Part shown: piece by piece, positions 36,244 to 46,325 of the stretch
Position numbering within the stretch: position 1 is the stretch's first letter
Layout: each line of letters starts with the position of its first letter
Assembly: GCA_021029095.1 (NCBI GenBank)
Contig: JAJOHG010000033.1
Coordinates: 1 to 64,000, forward strand
Direction of reading: 5' to 3'
Origin: Phellopilus nigrolimitatus
Taxonomy: Eukaryota > Basidiomycota > Agaricomycetes > Hymenochaetales > Hymenochaetaceae
Length of the DNA: 64,000 bases
Notes under the pieces: model-generated
What the model was told of the DNA's origin: nothing
Databases searched by the model: none
Seen by the model: only the letters and a program-made list of their open reading frames with translations
Position numbers and translations under genes: made by a program

Positions 36244-39200
36244 ATGAATCGTCATCACCCGTATGTCGGCATGTACGAGGGTGCCCGCAGGGGTAGTTCT
36301 CCCTCTGGTCCTGGTCCTGATCGCTCCCATGGTCGTTTTTTTGAGAGGGGTGGAGGTCATCCCCCCCGTGGAAGAGCCCGCGGCCGCGGAGGTCATAACA
36401 CAGGAAATCACTATGGTGGAAGCGGACCAGGCGGAGGCTATGGTCAGGGTGCTGCAAACTTTGACTCTGCAACTCCAGACTCCTACAATCAGTGGAACGC
36501 TAGCGCCCCTCCGGATCCATATTATGGTCAGAGTGCAGGGTATGCCAACAACATCCCGCCATACCCGCCATATAACGACGAACCAGACGGCTATGCTGAT
36601 CAGAGTTACGGAAGCTACGAAGGTGCGCTATAATTAAAAGTTTTTAAGTGCAGGCTTTTCTTGTGCAGCCATACTGCCGCCGGTCGAGAGGTTGTAAGAA
36701 TGATATACAGAAGACGGCAAGCCATATTTGGCTTTAGTTTGACCGATGCCGAATCTGGTGGAGAATCTTTGCGATAAATGGGCTTCAGGCGCTTTGGACT
36801 CTATTCCTTAGACTTGAGCAACGGGTTAAGGAAAGGCCTTTGCAGCTTATGACATTAAACATTTGCACAGTACGTTGTGATGATCCGTGTCGTCAGAGCA
36901 TGAGCATTTCTTCAGCTTAGCGCCTGCATCGACTCATATACCGATCTGACTATGCTGAATTGGGAGTGCGCCCGCCTCTCGAACACCTCCATTTTATCTC
37001 GCCTATGGCCTCGTGTTATTTTGAATTTATATTTTTCACGCGATTCTTCATAATACGGCATTTAATTTTCTAAACTCACGTAAAGCATTTTCATTAGATT
37101 CAGGACGTGGAGGCCGCGGAGGCAAGCGAGGAGCAGCAGCAACAGCAGCTCCGCCACGTCGTGAGCGAGACGACAAAGTACACGACTCGCTTATCGAGGA
37201 AAGAATAATGCGTGAACGTCCCTGCCGTACTCTCTTCATCCGAAATATTAAGGCGAGTGCTTCGGACGCATGAGTCATAAATGGACACTGTTTCGATGTG
37301 AGCAATGAGCTAATTTCATCCACGTCTGCAGTATGAAACAAATAGCGATGACGTCCGGAGGAAGTTCGAAGACCACGGCGAGATCAAAACGTTTTTCGAT
37401 CTGATTGCGAATCGCGGAATGGTCTTCGTTACCTATGTGAGCAGGAGCAGTCACGAATTGCGTACACGCAATGCAAATCAACCTTCTGATTACTATTTCA
37501 GTTTGATTTGCGGGCGGCGGAGCGCGCTCGGGAGCGCTTGCAAGATACCGAGATCTCTGGGCGGCCCGTATGTACTTCTTCCACCTACTGGAGTCGAACC
37601 TTCTTCATATGTGTATCTTGTAGATCGATGTCCATTACTCACTGCCGCGGCCTGACGAACAAGGCAACAAAGAGCCTAAAGAGCGCAATCAGGCAAGCAT
37701 CTATAAGGCTAAATGTATAGTGAACATTGTGGCTAATATCTGTCTATCTTCTCTACAGGGCACACTACTCGTTACGTTGCGCAATTCGGCATCTGGACAG
37801 CCAATCGATGACAACGAAGTCCGGCGCAAGTTCCAACAGTTCGGCGACGTAAAAAATGTGAAGCCCGGGGAAAACGTCCACGAGTACGTGTTAGGATTTT
37901 GAATTGAGATTTGAGGTCCCCGTGTTGATATTCCTTCCTTACATTCTAGCCAACGCTATGTCGAGTATTTCGACACTAGGGTAAGTCACTGGAATTCCTC
38001 CCGGAGTCTTTCCAGCTTATCAATGATAACCATTATGACAGGGATGTGATGAGGCGTATGACAGACTGCGACACCAGAGTCTTCAGGATGGCATTATGGA
38101 CGTCATCTTTTCCTCTGACATACCTGATGTTCCGCTCCCTCCTGGACCTTTACCCGCAAGGTATGGACAGCAGAAGCTTAATGGAAAGGTCGCGCTAAAT
38201 TGCGAGTTCTTAGACGCCCGGATGAGCGACCCCAGCGCAGTAGTCGCGACTATGAGGAGCCCCCTACGCGCGGACGGCGAGGCGGGCGTGGAGGCCGTGG
38301 AAGAGGTGGCCCGCCCAGAGATGACTGGGACGATCGGCGCGGCGGTGGCGGCGACTGGGACCGTGACGGGGATCGCAATCGCAGATACCGAGACGATTAT
38401 GAGGGAGGAGGGAGAGGTCGTGGACGCGGCCGTGGTGGAGGTTACAATGGCGACCGTTTCGACGACAGAGGTGCGTATGGCGGTGGCCCGCCCCCGCCGC
38501 ATAATAGCTATGGAGGTCCTGGGCCATCTGGCCCTCCGCCGCATTCGTACGGGCAACCGAATGGAGGGCCTCCGCTTCCACCTGCACCGGTGAGCCTCAA
38601 ATGTTTTATAGGAGCTTGAGGAAATGTCAACTCATGACACTAAACATAGCCTGTCGATGAGCGTTTGGAGCAGGCACGCAAAGTTCAGCAGCTGCTCGCT
38701 GCATTAAAGCAACCTCAAGCCAGCGGGCCGCCGCAGCCAGGACCGCCGGCTATGCCTGGTCCTCCTCCGCACATGCCGCCCGGTGTCCCGTCCTACTATC
38801 CGCCTCCGCCGTCGTCGGGGATGGCAGGGGCGCCGCATATGTATCCAGGTCCACCGCCACCAATGGCAAACCCGTACGGTGCGCCGCCGCCTCCGGTGCC
38901 GCAGCCATCCACACCCCAGCAGAGCGCGGCAGCAGCACCTTCTCAGGCGCCGCCGACGTCGCTTGCGGGCCTCCCGCCGAACATCCTCGCTATGTTGCAG
39001 CAGGCTGCACAGGGGTCGCCGCCTCCCCCGCCGCCTCCGGCGGGGCTGCCGCATCAGATGGCACCGCCCGGCATGCCTCCATATGGCATGCCATCGACGC
39101 CGACGCAGCCTAGCGTTCCTGCAGCGGGCCCAGCTTCGCAGGATTACCAGCAGCTCATGGCATTCTTAGTGAGTATTTTATTTGCTATCATGGGAGGTGT

Positions 39201-39252
39201 GGTTGTATGTTAATATGTTTTGTAGCAAGCACAGGCGGCGAGCAAGCGGTAA
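36244..39252 (+). CDS. Two-RRM, RGG-box RNA-binding protein
   Basis: Eleven exons (36244-36622, 37098-37252, 37332-37436, 37502-37567, 37624-37692, 37759-37883, 37950-37980, 38042-38160, 38214-38589, 38650-39168, 39226-39252) give 656 residues in phase. The N-terminus is Gly/Arg- and Tyr/Pro-rich. RRM1 begins RTLFIRNIKYETNSDDVRRKF and has the RNP1-like RGMVFVTYFDLRAAERA. RRM2 begins GTLLVTLRNSASG and has QRYVEYFDTRGCDEAYDRL. An RGG/RGRG block and long Pro/Gly/Met tracts follow, with a short helix ERLEQARKVQQLLAAL. The RRM pair recalls fungal Mei2/Csx1-type regulators of RNA, but I cannot assign an orthologue. Low-complexity RGG and PY-rich parts suggest condensate-forming mRNP functions. The first intron is long (475 nt), and two introns are GC-AG. 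Confidence 0.9.
37253..37331 (+). other. GC-AG intron in RRM1
   Basis: The exon ends ATTAAG, the intron begins GCGAGT and ends CTGCAG. Joining gives FIRNIK-YETNSDD, the normal course of an RRM. No GT donor nearby keeps the frame. Confidence 0.75.
37693..37758 (+). other. GC-AG intron before RRM2
   Basis: The exon ends AATCAG, the intron begins GCAAGC and ends CTACAG. Joining gives KERNQ-GTLLVTLRN in phase. Using the only GT nearby (in AAATGTATAG) breaks the RRM2 frame. Confidence 0.7.
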
Positions 39253-39973
39253 AAATATGGTGACTATGATTATGTATGGTATAAAGCGAGCCATCGACTT
39301 TCGACTTCGACCTTCTCCACGTGTTTTATTTGCTATGTGTTTGTTTCTTCAGTATCCATTTTCCCCGTTATGAACTTTACCTGTCTTTCCTCCCTAGGCC
39401 TGATGGCGTACATACGGATCTCAGGTACATAATATATGGTCTTGCATCGACATACAGAGAAACTTACACCTGTTGGACGGATTTTTGAGACGTCTGTAAA
39501 CCATTACTGCTTTCTCATTACTTGAAATTAGTGACAAGCTAGGTTACTCTTCTCAATCTTATTTTCGAGCTCACGGGATTAGACAAATGTAGAAAGGGTC
39601 CCGACCGGAAATGAGATGCAGCAGCGGACCGGATTTACTGGAAAAGTAACAACCTAAACCTGCACTCTATCTTGTGATTGTCTTGATTACGTTTGATCTT
39701 ACTTTCTTTACTCTTTGCACGGTAGATGGCAACATATTACTGTGCAGTGTGAGAGTAAGCACACCAGTAGTGGGTAGTGAGCGTATGGGCCTATGGCCGT
39801 TTGACAATTAGCGCCGAACGTACACAGTGTATGTTATCTTTTTCCTTGAATCGTGCTCTTTCCCATAAGTGCTACGCTGAGCGTGAGCCAGAGGCTTCGG
39901 CTCCCATCCAAGTGCTCAACTCCTACTTGACCGCCACGACGACCTCGAGCACGCTGGCCGACGACAGGCCGCC
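39253..39973. other. Intergenic region
   Basis: About 720 nt between two genes on the same strand. No gene or repeat is recognised; it holds the RRM gene's 3' flank and the GT17 promoter. Confidence 0.45.
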
Positions 39974-41448
39974 ATGTCTGTGCTCACCGGCAGACGCAGG
40001 TTCATCCTCCTCGCCTTTTTCCTGCTTGGATTCCTCTACCCGACTGCAGTATACTGGTACGCGCCACAAATAATAACTCAGCAGATCGCAGAGCGCTTAC
40101 CACAGCTCCCGCCCACGCAGGTACGACATCCGGAGCACCCTGAACGCTGCCGCGCGCCCGCTGTGGGCGATGCCCGCCCGCCCGCAGCACGTCCTGCCGC
40201 ATTTCTACGCTGAGAACATGCGGATCGGCGACGAGATATGCGCACTGCACGGTTGGTCCGCGCGCTCCGTGCCCGAGGCCGTCGAGCGCGAGATGTGGGA
40301 CTCTGTCATCCTCGATGGTCCCACTGCCGCCGAGCTTGACATGCTCGAGATCCGCTTCAACGAGCTCGCAGACGTCGTCAACAAGATCTTCATCGTCGAG
40401 AGCAACCGTGAGTAGCTGCTCAATCGTAGAGCACGGCCACGGACTGATCGGTGGTCATCCTCAGGAACCATCAACGGAATGCCCAAAGGCCTTTACTTTG
40501 GCGATCAGCGCTTCTCCGATCGTTTTGCGCACTTCCAGAGTCGCGTCGTCTACCGTGCCGTGCCCGCCCCGCGGCTCGACTCCATCCGCTCGCCCCCGCC
40601 GGACGCATGGTCCGCGCGGCTGCGCAGCGAGATGAACGGCCTCCTGCGCGCGCGCGCGTCGAACACGCGGCGCCCCCCGCTCGTGCTCTTCAGCGCGGCG
40701 GACGAGCTCCCCGCGGCGCACACGCTCGGCCTCCTGCGCGACTGCGTGTTCCCGCAGCCCCTGCACCTGCAGCTGCGCCGCTTCGCGTACGCGTACGCGT
40801 GGCCCGTCGGCTGGGACTCCTGGCGTGCGCAGGTGCACGTGTGGGACACGGGCACGCGCCTCGAGTTCGTCGGCGAGAACACTGAAGAGGCGCGCGTCGT
40901 GCGCCGCCGCACGGAGTTCTCGCATGAGATGACCAGTCAGTGGGTGCTGGCGGACGCGGGGTGGCATTGTAGCTATTGCTATAGGGAGCTCGACGATCTG
41001 ATCGCGAAGATGCAGGGTACGGAGATATTTCCAACTTAAGACGCTGGGTGTCCTGCTGATTGCCTTCTTAGACGAGTTCGGCGCAGACGCTGCTGAGCTG
41101 ACCCCCGAACGCATCCAGAAGGCTATCTGTGAAGGGAAAGATATCTTCAACACCCTGCCAGAGGCTTATTCCGTAGGTGTAGAGCCACATCTCTCCTTTA
41201 CGACGATTGATCAGCCTCCTCAGTACAAGGACATGCTGCAGCTCATGAACCCAGAACCGTGCGTGTATCTCCAGTGCTCGATCTTGCTAATTCTGCTTAT
41301 CCAGCTTTACAGATCCAACTCTGCCGTCGGCGTCCCCAAATACATCATCGAATCTGCAGCCAGATTCAAATACCTCCTCCCTGGGGGATGCATGCGCAAC
41401 ATCACGGAGAAAGCCGTCTCAGAAGACAATGCCAAAGAGCTGGTATGA
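39974..41448 (+). CDS. Glycosyltransferase family 17 protein (beta-1,4-N-acetylglucosaminyltransferase-like)
   Basis: Starts MSVLTGRRRFILLAFFLLGF, a short cytoplasmic stretch and a signal anchor, so a type II Golgi protein is likely. The GT17 core includes VLPHFYAENMR, WDSVILDGPTAAELDMLEIR, FNELADVVNKIFIVESN, GMPKGLYF, the DCVFPQPLHLQLRRF block, and TSQWVLADAGWHCSYCY. The end has VPKYIIESAARFKYLLPGG. GT17 members resemble MGAT3, which adds bisecting GlcNAc to N-glycans in animals; the acceptor in fungi is not known to me. The frame jump near 40110 is best explained by a 49-nt intron (about 40058-40106) with GTACGC and CACAG ends, which joins to YDIRSTLNAAARPLW. Further introns lie at about 40408-40466, 41017-41071 and 41175-41223, and one more near 41260-41307. 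Downstream it converges with the unknown gene at 41893. Confidence 0.85.
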
Positions 41449-41892
41449 TTTTTTTTTTTTCACTCTTTCGTTTGTATCATTTTTCTTTCTCATTTTCCAA
41501 CAAATGATAATACCATTCGTTACCCTCTGTAATTTATTCCCCTTTCTTTGCTATCCTCAGTTTTGCTTTTGGGTTGTCCGTTTCACATTTCGTCCCGCGT
41601 ATCATTTTGCTTTTTTGCTCTGCAGTGCATGACGGTCAACCAATGGAAAGATTGTATTTTAGTTTAAATAGTTGCGTTTATCTTGAATATAAGCGCTTTT
41701 TGTGGATGTCTTCCAAGCTCGTGTGTGGATTCAAATTCAAGGTGAGACCACGCGAACAAAATCATAGATATGTCGAATTAGGTACATATTTGAAATAAAC
41801 AGACACTAAACGGACCCTGTAAAACGAAAACACGGTGCATGAGAATGACAACAACAAATCCGACAGAGAAATTAAATAGAAAATTAAGCAAA
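41449..41892. other. Intergenic region between convergent genes
   Basis: About 440 nt, very T-rich, holding two 3' flanks. Open frames here are short and not protein-like. Confidence 0.45.
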
Positions 41893-43620
41893 CTAGAGCT
41901 GCGCGGGCTCCATCACGACATCTTCCAGCCCCTGCTCTGAGTCCTGCGCTGAAAGAATGTGTCGCATCTTCGACGGCGGGCGCACGCCGACTTGCATAGG
42001 GACGGGACCCGGACCCTCTGGGGTCCCCACTGAACCGTCGACAGACCCCGCGCGAGACGAGGTAGTTGTTGACCCACCGCCCTGCGGCCGTACTGAGCTT
42101 GGAGCGCTTGCTCGCCAAGGGTATCGGCGCAGATACCGACCCGGGGAGCCGCGGGATTGAGCTGAGCGCGGGCGACGCCGTCTTGGCCGTCTTGCCCCTC
42201 GCCGACGCTGACGCCGAAGGCGCAAGCTCGGGGGCATCCGCAGGGGGCACGCGGCCGGCAGCGAGCGCGTACGCGCTGTCGCGCTCGCCGACCCACGTGC
42301 GCGCGAGCCACTGACCGCCGGCGATGCCGCGTACAGCGCGCTGCGCGGGGCGCCAGCGGCGCACGGGTGCGCCGCGCGCGGTGCGGTCGCGCTCGGGCGC
42401 GCTGCTCTGCGCGAAGCCCACGGGCAGCTTCGGGAGCGGCTGCACGAGGAAGGGCCGCGCGGGGAGGCGGTAGACCGGGATGGGCACGGAGGCGTCGAGG
42501 TGGAAGGGCGGGATGGTGTCTGATGTGGGGAGAGGTCTGGCCCGATGTGGGATCGAGCGCGAGCGGCTCGATCTCGGGCGTGTCGAGCTCTCGGAAAAGA
42601 GGAGAGGAGGGGGCTGTTCCGATGAAGGCTGCCAGGCGGGTTAAATGTTTTGGTGTTGGCAATGGGAGAGATGCAAACTCACATTCGCTGACGCTGACCG
42701 CGTCGTCTTGGAGCTGCATGAGTGCTTTTGCTGCTCTGGAGAAAGAGCACAATTTATGGCTTTTAATAAAAGAATACAAAGGACGGGAAACTAAGGAGAT
42801 AAACGCACTTGGGCTTCCGCCCTGGCTTCTTCTTCTCGCCTTCTGCCTTCCGCGCACGCTTGCGAGGGGGTTTACCAGGGACAGAGGGTGCGGGAGTTCC
42901 GCGGCCTGCGCTGCCTGTCTCGAGGAGGTGGCCGGGCGTGCTGTGTCCATGGGCAATCGAGTCGTGCATGCCATTGGGCGCGAGCTCGAAGATGGTTTGC
43001 GGCGGCTCGGTCGAGCCGATAGCCATAACGGTGCCTCTGCCCCGCCCCCTGCCCCTGCCCCTGCCCCTGCCCGCGCCGCGGCCCCTTGTTGGTGGCGCCG
43101 GGCGCGCGGGAGTGCCTGCGACGGACGAGGAGAGCGCGACTGAGGGCACGTCGTCGTCGTCCGCGAGCTGATCCTCCTCTTCGTCGTCGTCTTCATCGTC
43201 TTCGTCCTCCTCGTCATCGATGTCGCTAGATGCGGCGCGGGACTTCAGCGGGGTCGCGCCGGAGCGGCCGCCAGGGACGAGCAGCGAGTGCGTGCCGGAC
43301 AGGCCTGGGCCGCGCACCGGCGGCGCGGAGACAGATTCGGCGCCTGCGCCCCTGTTCGCGGGATCGGCGACCTTGAGCTTCACTCTGAACTTCGAAACGC
43401 GGCCCTGTGCGGGAGGCGGGGGGTGCGCAGATGCATGAGCGGGGATGGAAGCGGGGGGCGGACTGGTGTCGTCGTCTCTGAGGGTAGAGATTTGGGGGGC
43501 GTCCATGTCCATGTCGGGTGCGTCGTCGGGGTACGTGTCGGTCGGGGAGAGCTGCTGCTGGTCGTCGTCAGGGCGGACGCCGTCGGGAGCATAACTGATC
43601 CAGGGCGAAGCGCGGAACAT
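41893..43620 (-). CDS. Acidic, GR-repeat nuclear protein of unknown function
   Basis: Minus-strand gene starting MFRASPWISYAPDG at 43620. Features in order: a Pro-rich N-terminus; SKFRVKLKVADP; a long acidic run (about 25 Asp/Glu within 35 residues); a repeated GRGRGRGRGR tract; a basic block PPRKRARKAEG and KKKPGRKPK, like an AT-hook; then after introns AAKALMQLQDDAVSVSE, ELDTPEIEPLALDP, PVYRLPARPFLVQPLPK, and the end EQGLEDVVMEPAQL. The pattern suggests a chromatin-associated protein, but I recognise no family. Two single-base corrections are needed to hold one frame: one extra C (minus strand) in CCCC at 42527-42530, and one extra A at about 42099-42100. With these, the C-terminal 150 residues read smoothly. 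The exact end is chosen from the frame with the most protein-like tail. Confidence 0.65.
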
Positions 43621-43869
43621 GAGACGGAGAAATATATAAATTTGTGGGATTCGATTTCGGTTCAAAGATCAGAGCATGCGCTTCGCCTATCCCCGAGAAG
43701 AAGTGGATCTTTGCACATGTGGCTGTCATCCATCTTATTTATGATAAATTTATTATTCAATGCAAACGTAGAAATAATATCAACTCTCTCTCCTCAGTTC
43801 TAAACTCCAAAGGACTACTAGCAGGCACAATCGAGACTTTAAGGTGTCCAACAAGACCGCTGCATATGA

Positions 43870-44107
43870 TCACAAGACATGCGCTCTTCCTGACGCAGAC
43901 TCGTTTTCACCGCCATCAGCGAGAACGTTGAAGATTTGAGTGGAAAGCGATCTGATCGTGTCGGTGGGAAGACGGCTGAAGTACCCAATGGACGCACCTT
44001 GCAGAAGGAAAACCCTACGAGTGAAATAGTAAGAGCGAATACAATATGAAAATGTAACGAAGAATGACGCACAGCTCCCTTTCACTGTGTACGAAGGTAA
44101 CTGTCAT
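43870..44107 (-). CDS. Possible two-exon mini-gene of unknown function
   Basis: Minus strand. ATG at 44107 starts MTVTFVHSEREL; an intron with GTGCGT and CGTAG ends joins to VFLLQGASIGYFSRLPTDT and an amphipathic stretch IRSLSTQIFNVLADGG, ending GRAHVL. The product would be about 60 residues. The join is in phase and the second exon has protein-like composition, but I recognise no homologue. It could be chance or a remnant. Confidence 0.3.
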
Positions 44108-45065
44108 TTTGTGCCCGTTGGCTCTTCGATATCGCATCGTGACATTGCGCTTCTGGTGGTTGGCCTCAATTTCGTCTTGCGTTCAATCAACACAAATTTC
44201 TTTATTAGCATTGTGACTTAGAATGAAAAAGCAATTTAGTGCACGTACCAGCTCCTAGCTCGTTCAAGAAAAGACGATCCCACGTCAAATGTTACAAGCA
44301 AGTCGAGATTTTTGTTACCGAGAAGCACCTGCATAGTCGACTGACGCGCGGATCTCACACTCAGAGATTTAAGAAAGTAACTTATTTAAAAAAAGATATA
44401 GACTTTCATGGCACAGAAAATTGACGCCAGAAGTCGCACCTGGGCCCGGCTTCTCAGGAGCACCTGTATCGAGAGTCGGCCCTGGGCGGGCTGTGCAGCA
44501 GTAAGGCTTCATGTCCAAAAGACGTCCAACGTCCTCGAGAAGTTTGCGCGAGGAGTATGTCGTCCTAGGATGCCCTGTGGATTACTGCCCACAATGTCTC
44601 CTACTTCGCGAAGCGACGGATTGAAATACCAGATCCTGTCATTCAGCGCATGAGACCACCTGCAGATGTCGAAGACGAGCTCGTGTTGGCAAAGCGTCCA
44701 TGCCCCGTTTTTGCGCAGTGTATTCAGCGGTGGATTCCCCACGACCAAAGGAGTCAGCGAAGGTCACGATCACCGGTATAAAGATGTTGATAGCGGACGT
44801 AATTGAGTGGTGACTATATGTAATTTGACACGGTTAATGCTGCGATCATACTACCCCGAAAATTTGTTCGTCAGATAGGGGTTCTGCAATTGACATAGTA
44901 AACCTGTTTTTAGATTCAATAGAAAACTTGTCGAAATAGTTCTGGGCAGACGGGACCAAAGTGAGGTAAATCCACAAGTCTAGCACGAACATTTTTCTTT
45001 TCTGCGTTTGGATAGGTGAAGAGAGAATTAAAAGTATCCAACAGTTCGACAAGAACACGAAAAAT
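44108..45065. other. Intergenic region
   Basis: About 960 nt. An open minus-strand frame at 44509-44748 (79 codons, containing HELVFDICRW) looks slightly protein-like but has no supporting exons. Nothing else was recognised. Confidence 0.4.
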
Positions 45066-45953
45066 CTATGGCACACTCGCCTCCTCAGTGTTCGTTCCCT
45101 GCTTGTCCTCCAAACCCTTCTTCAATCCCTCCAGAGTCCGCGCTAGCTTCCCGCCACCCGCCTCTCCCAAGACCATTGCCAATTGTACCGCAGGACTCGA
45201 GAGTAAACCGACAATCTGCGCGCGGATTGTGTCCAATGTCGGAAGCTTCGAAACGTCCTTTACTCCCTCCACACCAAATACCTTTCCTTCAATCAGCGCC
45301 CCAAGCAAAACCAACTCAGGGTCCAGCATGGGCCTCCGACGCTTCGTCTTTCGCCCAGGGACGTGCGTTTCGTCATCTGTCGCTTTCTTGGCCTGAGCAT
45401 CAACCGCTTTCTTCCTCGGCACGGAGCGCTCGAGCGCGCGTAAAACCGCCTGTAGCGTGGGCGGGTCAAGCGCGGGCAAGCTGAGAACCCCCAAGCCAGC
45501 ACCTCCGGCCATCTTAGCGATCTGTGCAGTAGTTGTCTCGTCTGTCGGCGCGTGATGGCGCAAGGCGACGCCGAATACGCTCGTAGAGATGATGTTCAAC
45601 TGGGGAAGCGTCTCCGGGGCCGGAGGGGCGTCGAGGAGACTGAACTGGGACCCCTTCGGCATCGTCGCGGCTGTGATCTCTCGCCGAAGTTTAATCATCC
45701 CCGATACCCTAAAGTTTTTGTGCTGGACAAAGAGGAGAGGCTCGGAAGATGCGCGGTTCAGCAGCGAAGTGAATTGGTTGTAGAGGTAGGTTTTGCGCTC
45801 GTTAAAGACCCGGCCTTCAGCTTTGCCTGGCCAAATACGTGGGGACTGTATAGATATGGCATAATGGCGGATACTCGTCGTCGCCGCAGGTGATGACGAC
45901 GCGCACGACGGGCCTGCGGCCAGACCGGAGGGCAGGCGAGGTGCGCGAAACAT
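45066..45953 (-). CDS. Mitochondrial large-subunit ribosomal protein uL10m
   Basis: A single minus-strand exon of 295 residues starting MFRAPRLPSGLAAG at 45953. The N-terminus is basic and Ser/Ala-rich, fitting a mitochondrial presequence. The uL10-like region reads FNERKTYLYNQFTSLLNRA, PLLFVQHKNFRVSGMIKLRREI, then LGVLSLPALDPPTLQAVLRAL and a basic block GRKTKRRRP before ELVLLGALIEGKVF. The C-terminal helix LARTLEGLKKGLEDKQ fits the family's stalk region. In the ribosome uL10 forms the base of the L7/L12 stalk. The open frame continues upstream to 46043, but the ATG at 45953 gives the best targeting peptide. It is divergent from the AAA+ gene, with 372 bp between. Confidence 0.75.
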   Translation of the reverse strand: MFRAPRLPSGLAAGPSCASSSPAATTSIRHYAISIQSPRIWPGKAEGRVFNERKTYLYNQFTSLLNRASSEPLLFVQHKNFRVSGMIKLRREITAATMPKGSQFSLLDAPPAPETLPQLNIISTSVFGVALRHHAPTDETTTAQIAKMAGGAGLGVLSLPALDPPTLQAVLRALERSVPRKKAVDAQAKKATDDETHVPGRKTKRRRPMLDPELVLLGALIEGKVFGVEGVKDVSKLPTLDTIRAQIVGLLSSPAVQLAMVLGEAGGGKLARTLEGLKKGLEDKQGTNTEEASVP

Positions 45954-46325
45954 GGTAAGGACGAAAATTCGGTTTGCACGTATTAGTTTCCTTTTCGGTC
46001 TGTGTCGATCTTCGTACAACAGCTCGGGCTTTTCCGAACCCACTACACCTAATCTTGCAAGCTTAAATACCTACATATCTTTTCTATGAGTTATATACCC
46101 ACGTCTTCGGCGGTAATATCTGGGGGCTGTTCAGCGCGATGATTCATGAATTTTCCATCGAGTCAAGAGTACGGCCCCGAAGGAGTCATAAGACCCTCTG
46201 TCTTAGAGTTCAGAATATCCAAGAAGGCCGCAGCACCAGCCATCTAAAGATTGAATCATTTGAGACTTGATGAGTTTCTGACGCTGTATAAAAGACAGTC
46301 TATTCGCGAGGGAAGTTACGCAACA
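45954..46325. promoter_or_regulatory. Shared divergent promoter region, uL10m / AAA+ gene
   Basis: 372 bp separate the two start codons and must contain both promoters. No distinct motif was found. Confidence 0.45.

Noticed and set aside
37568..37623. GGTTCGACTCC-like T-arm on the minus strand, suggesting a tRNA.
   Set aside because: No acceptor stem or anticodon arm can be drawn around it, and it lies within a short intron of the RRM gene.
40050..40125. Frame jump near the start of the GT17 gene, first taken as an extra G.
   Set aside because: A 49-nt intron (about 40058-40106) with GT...AG ends gives the same repair without any error.
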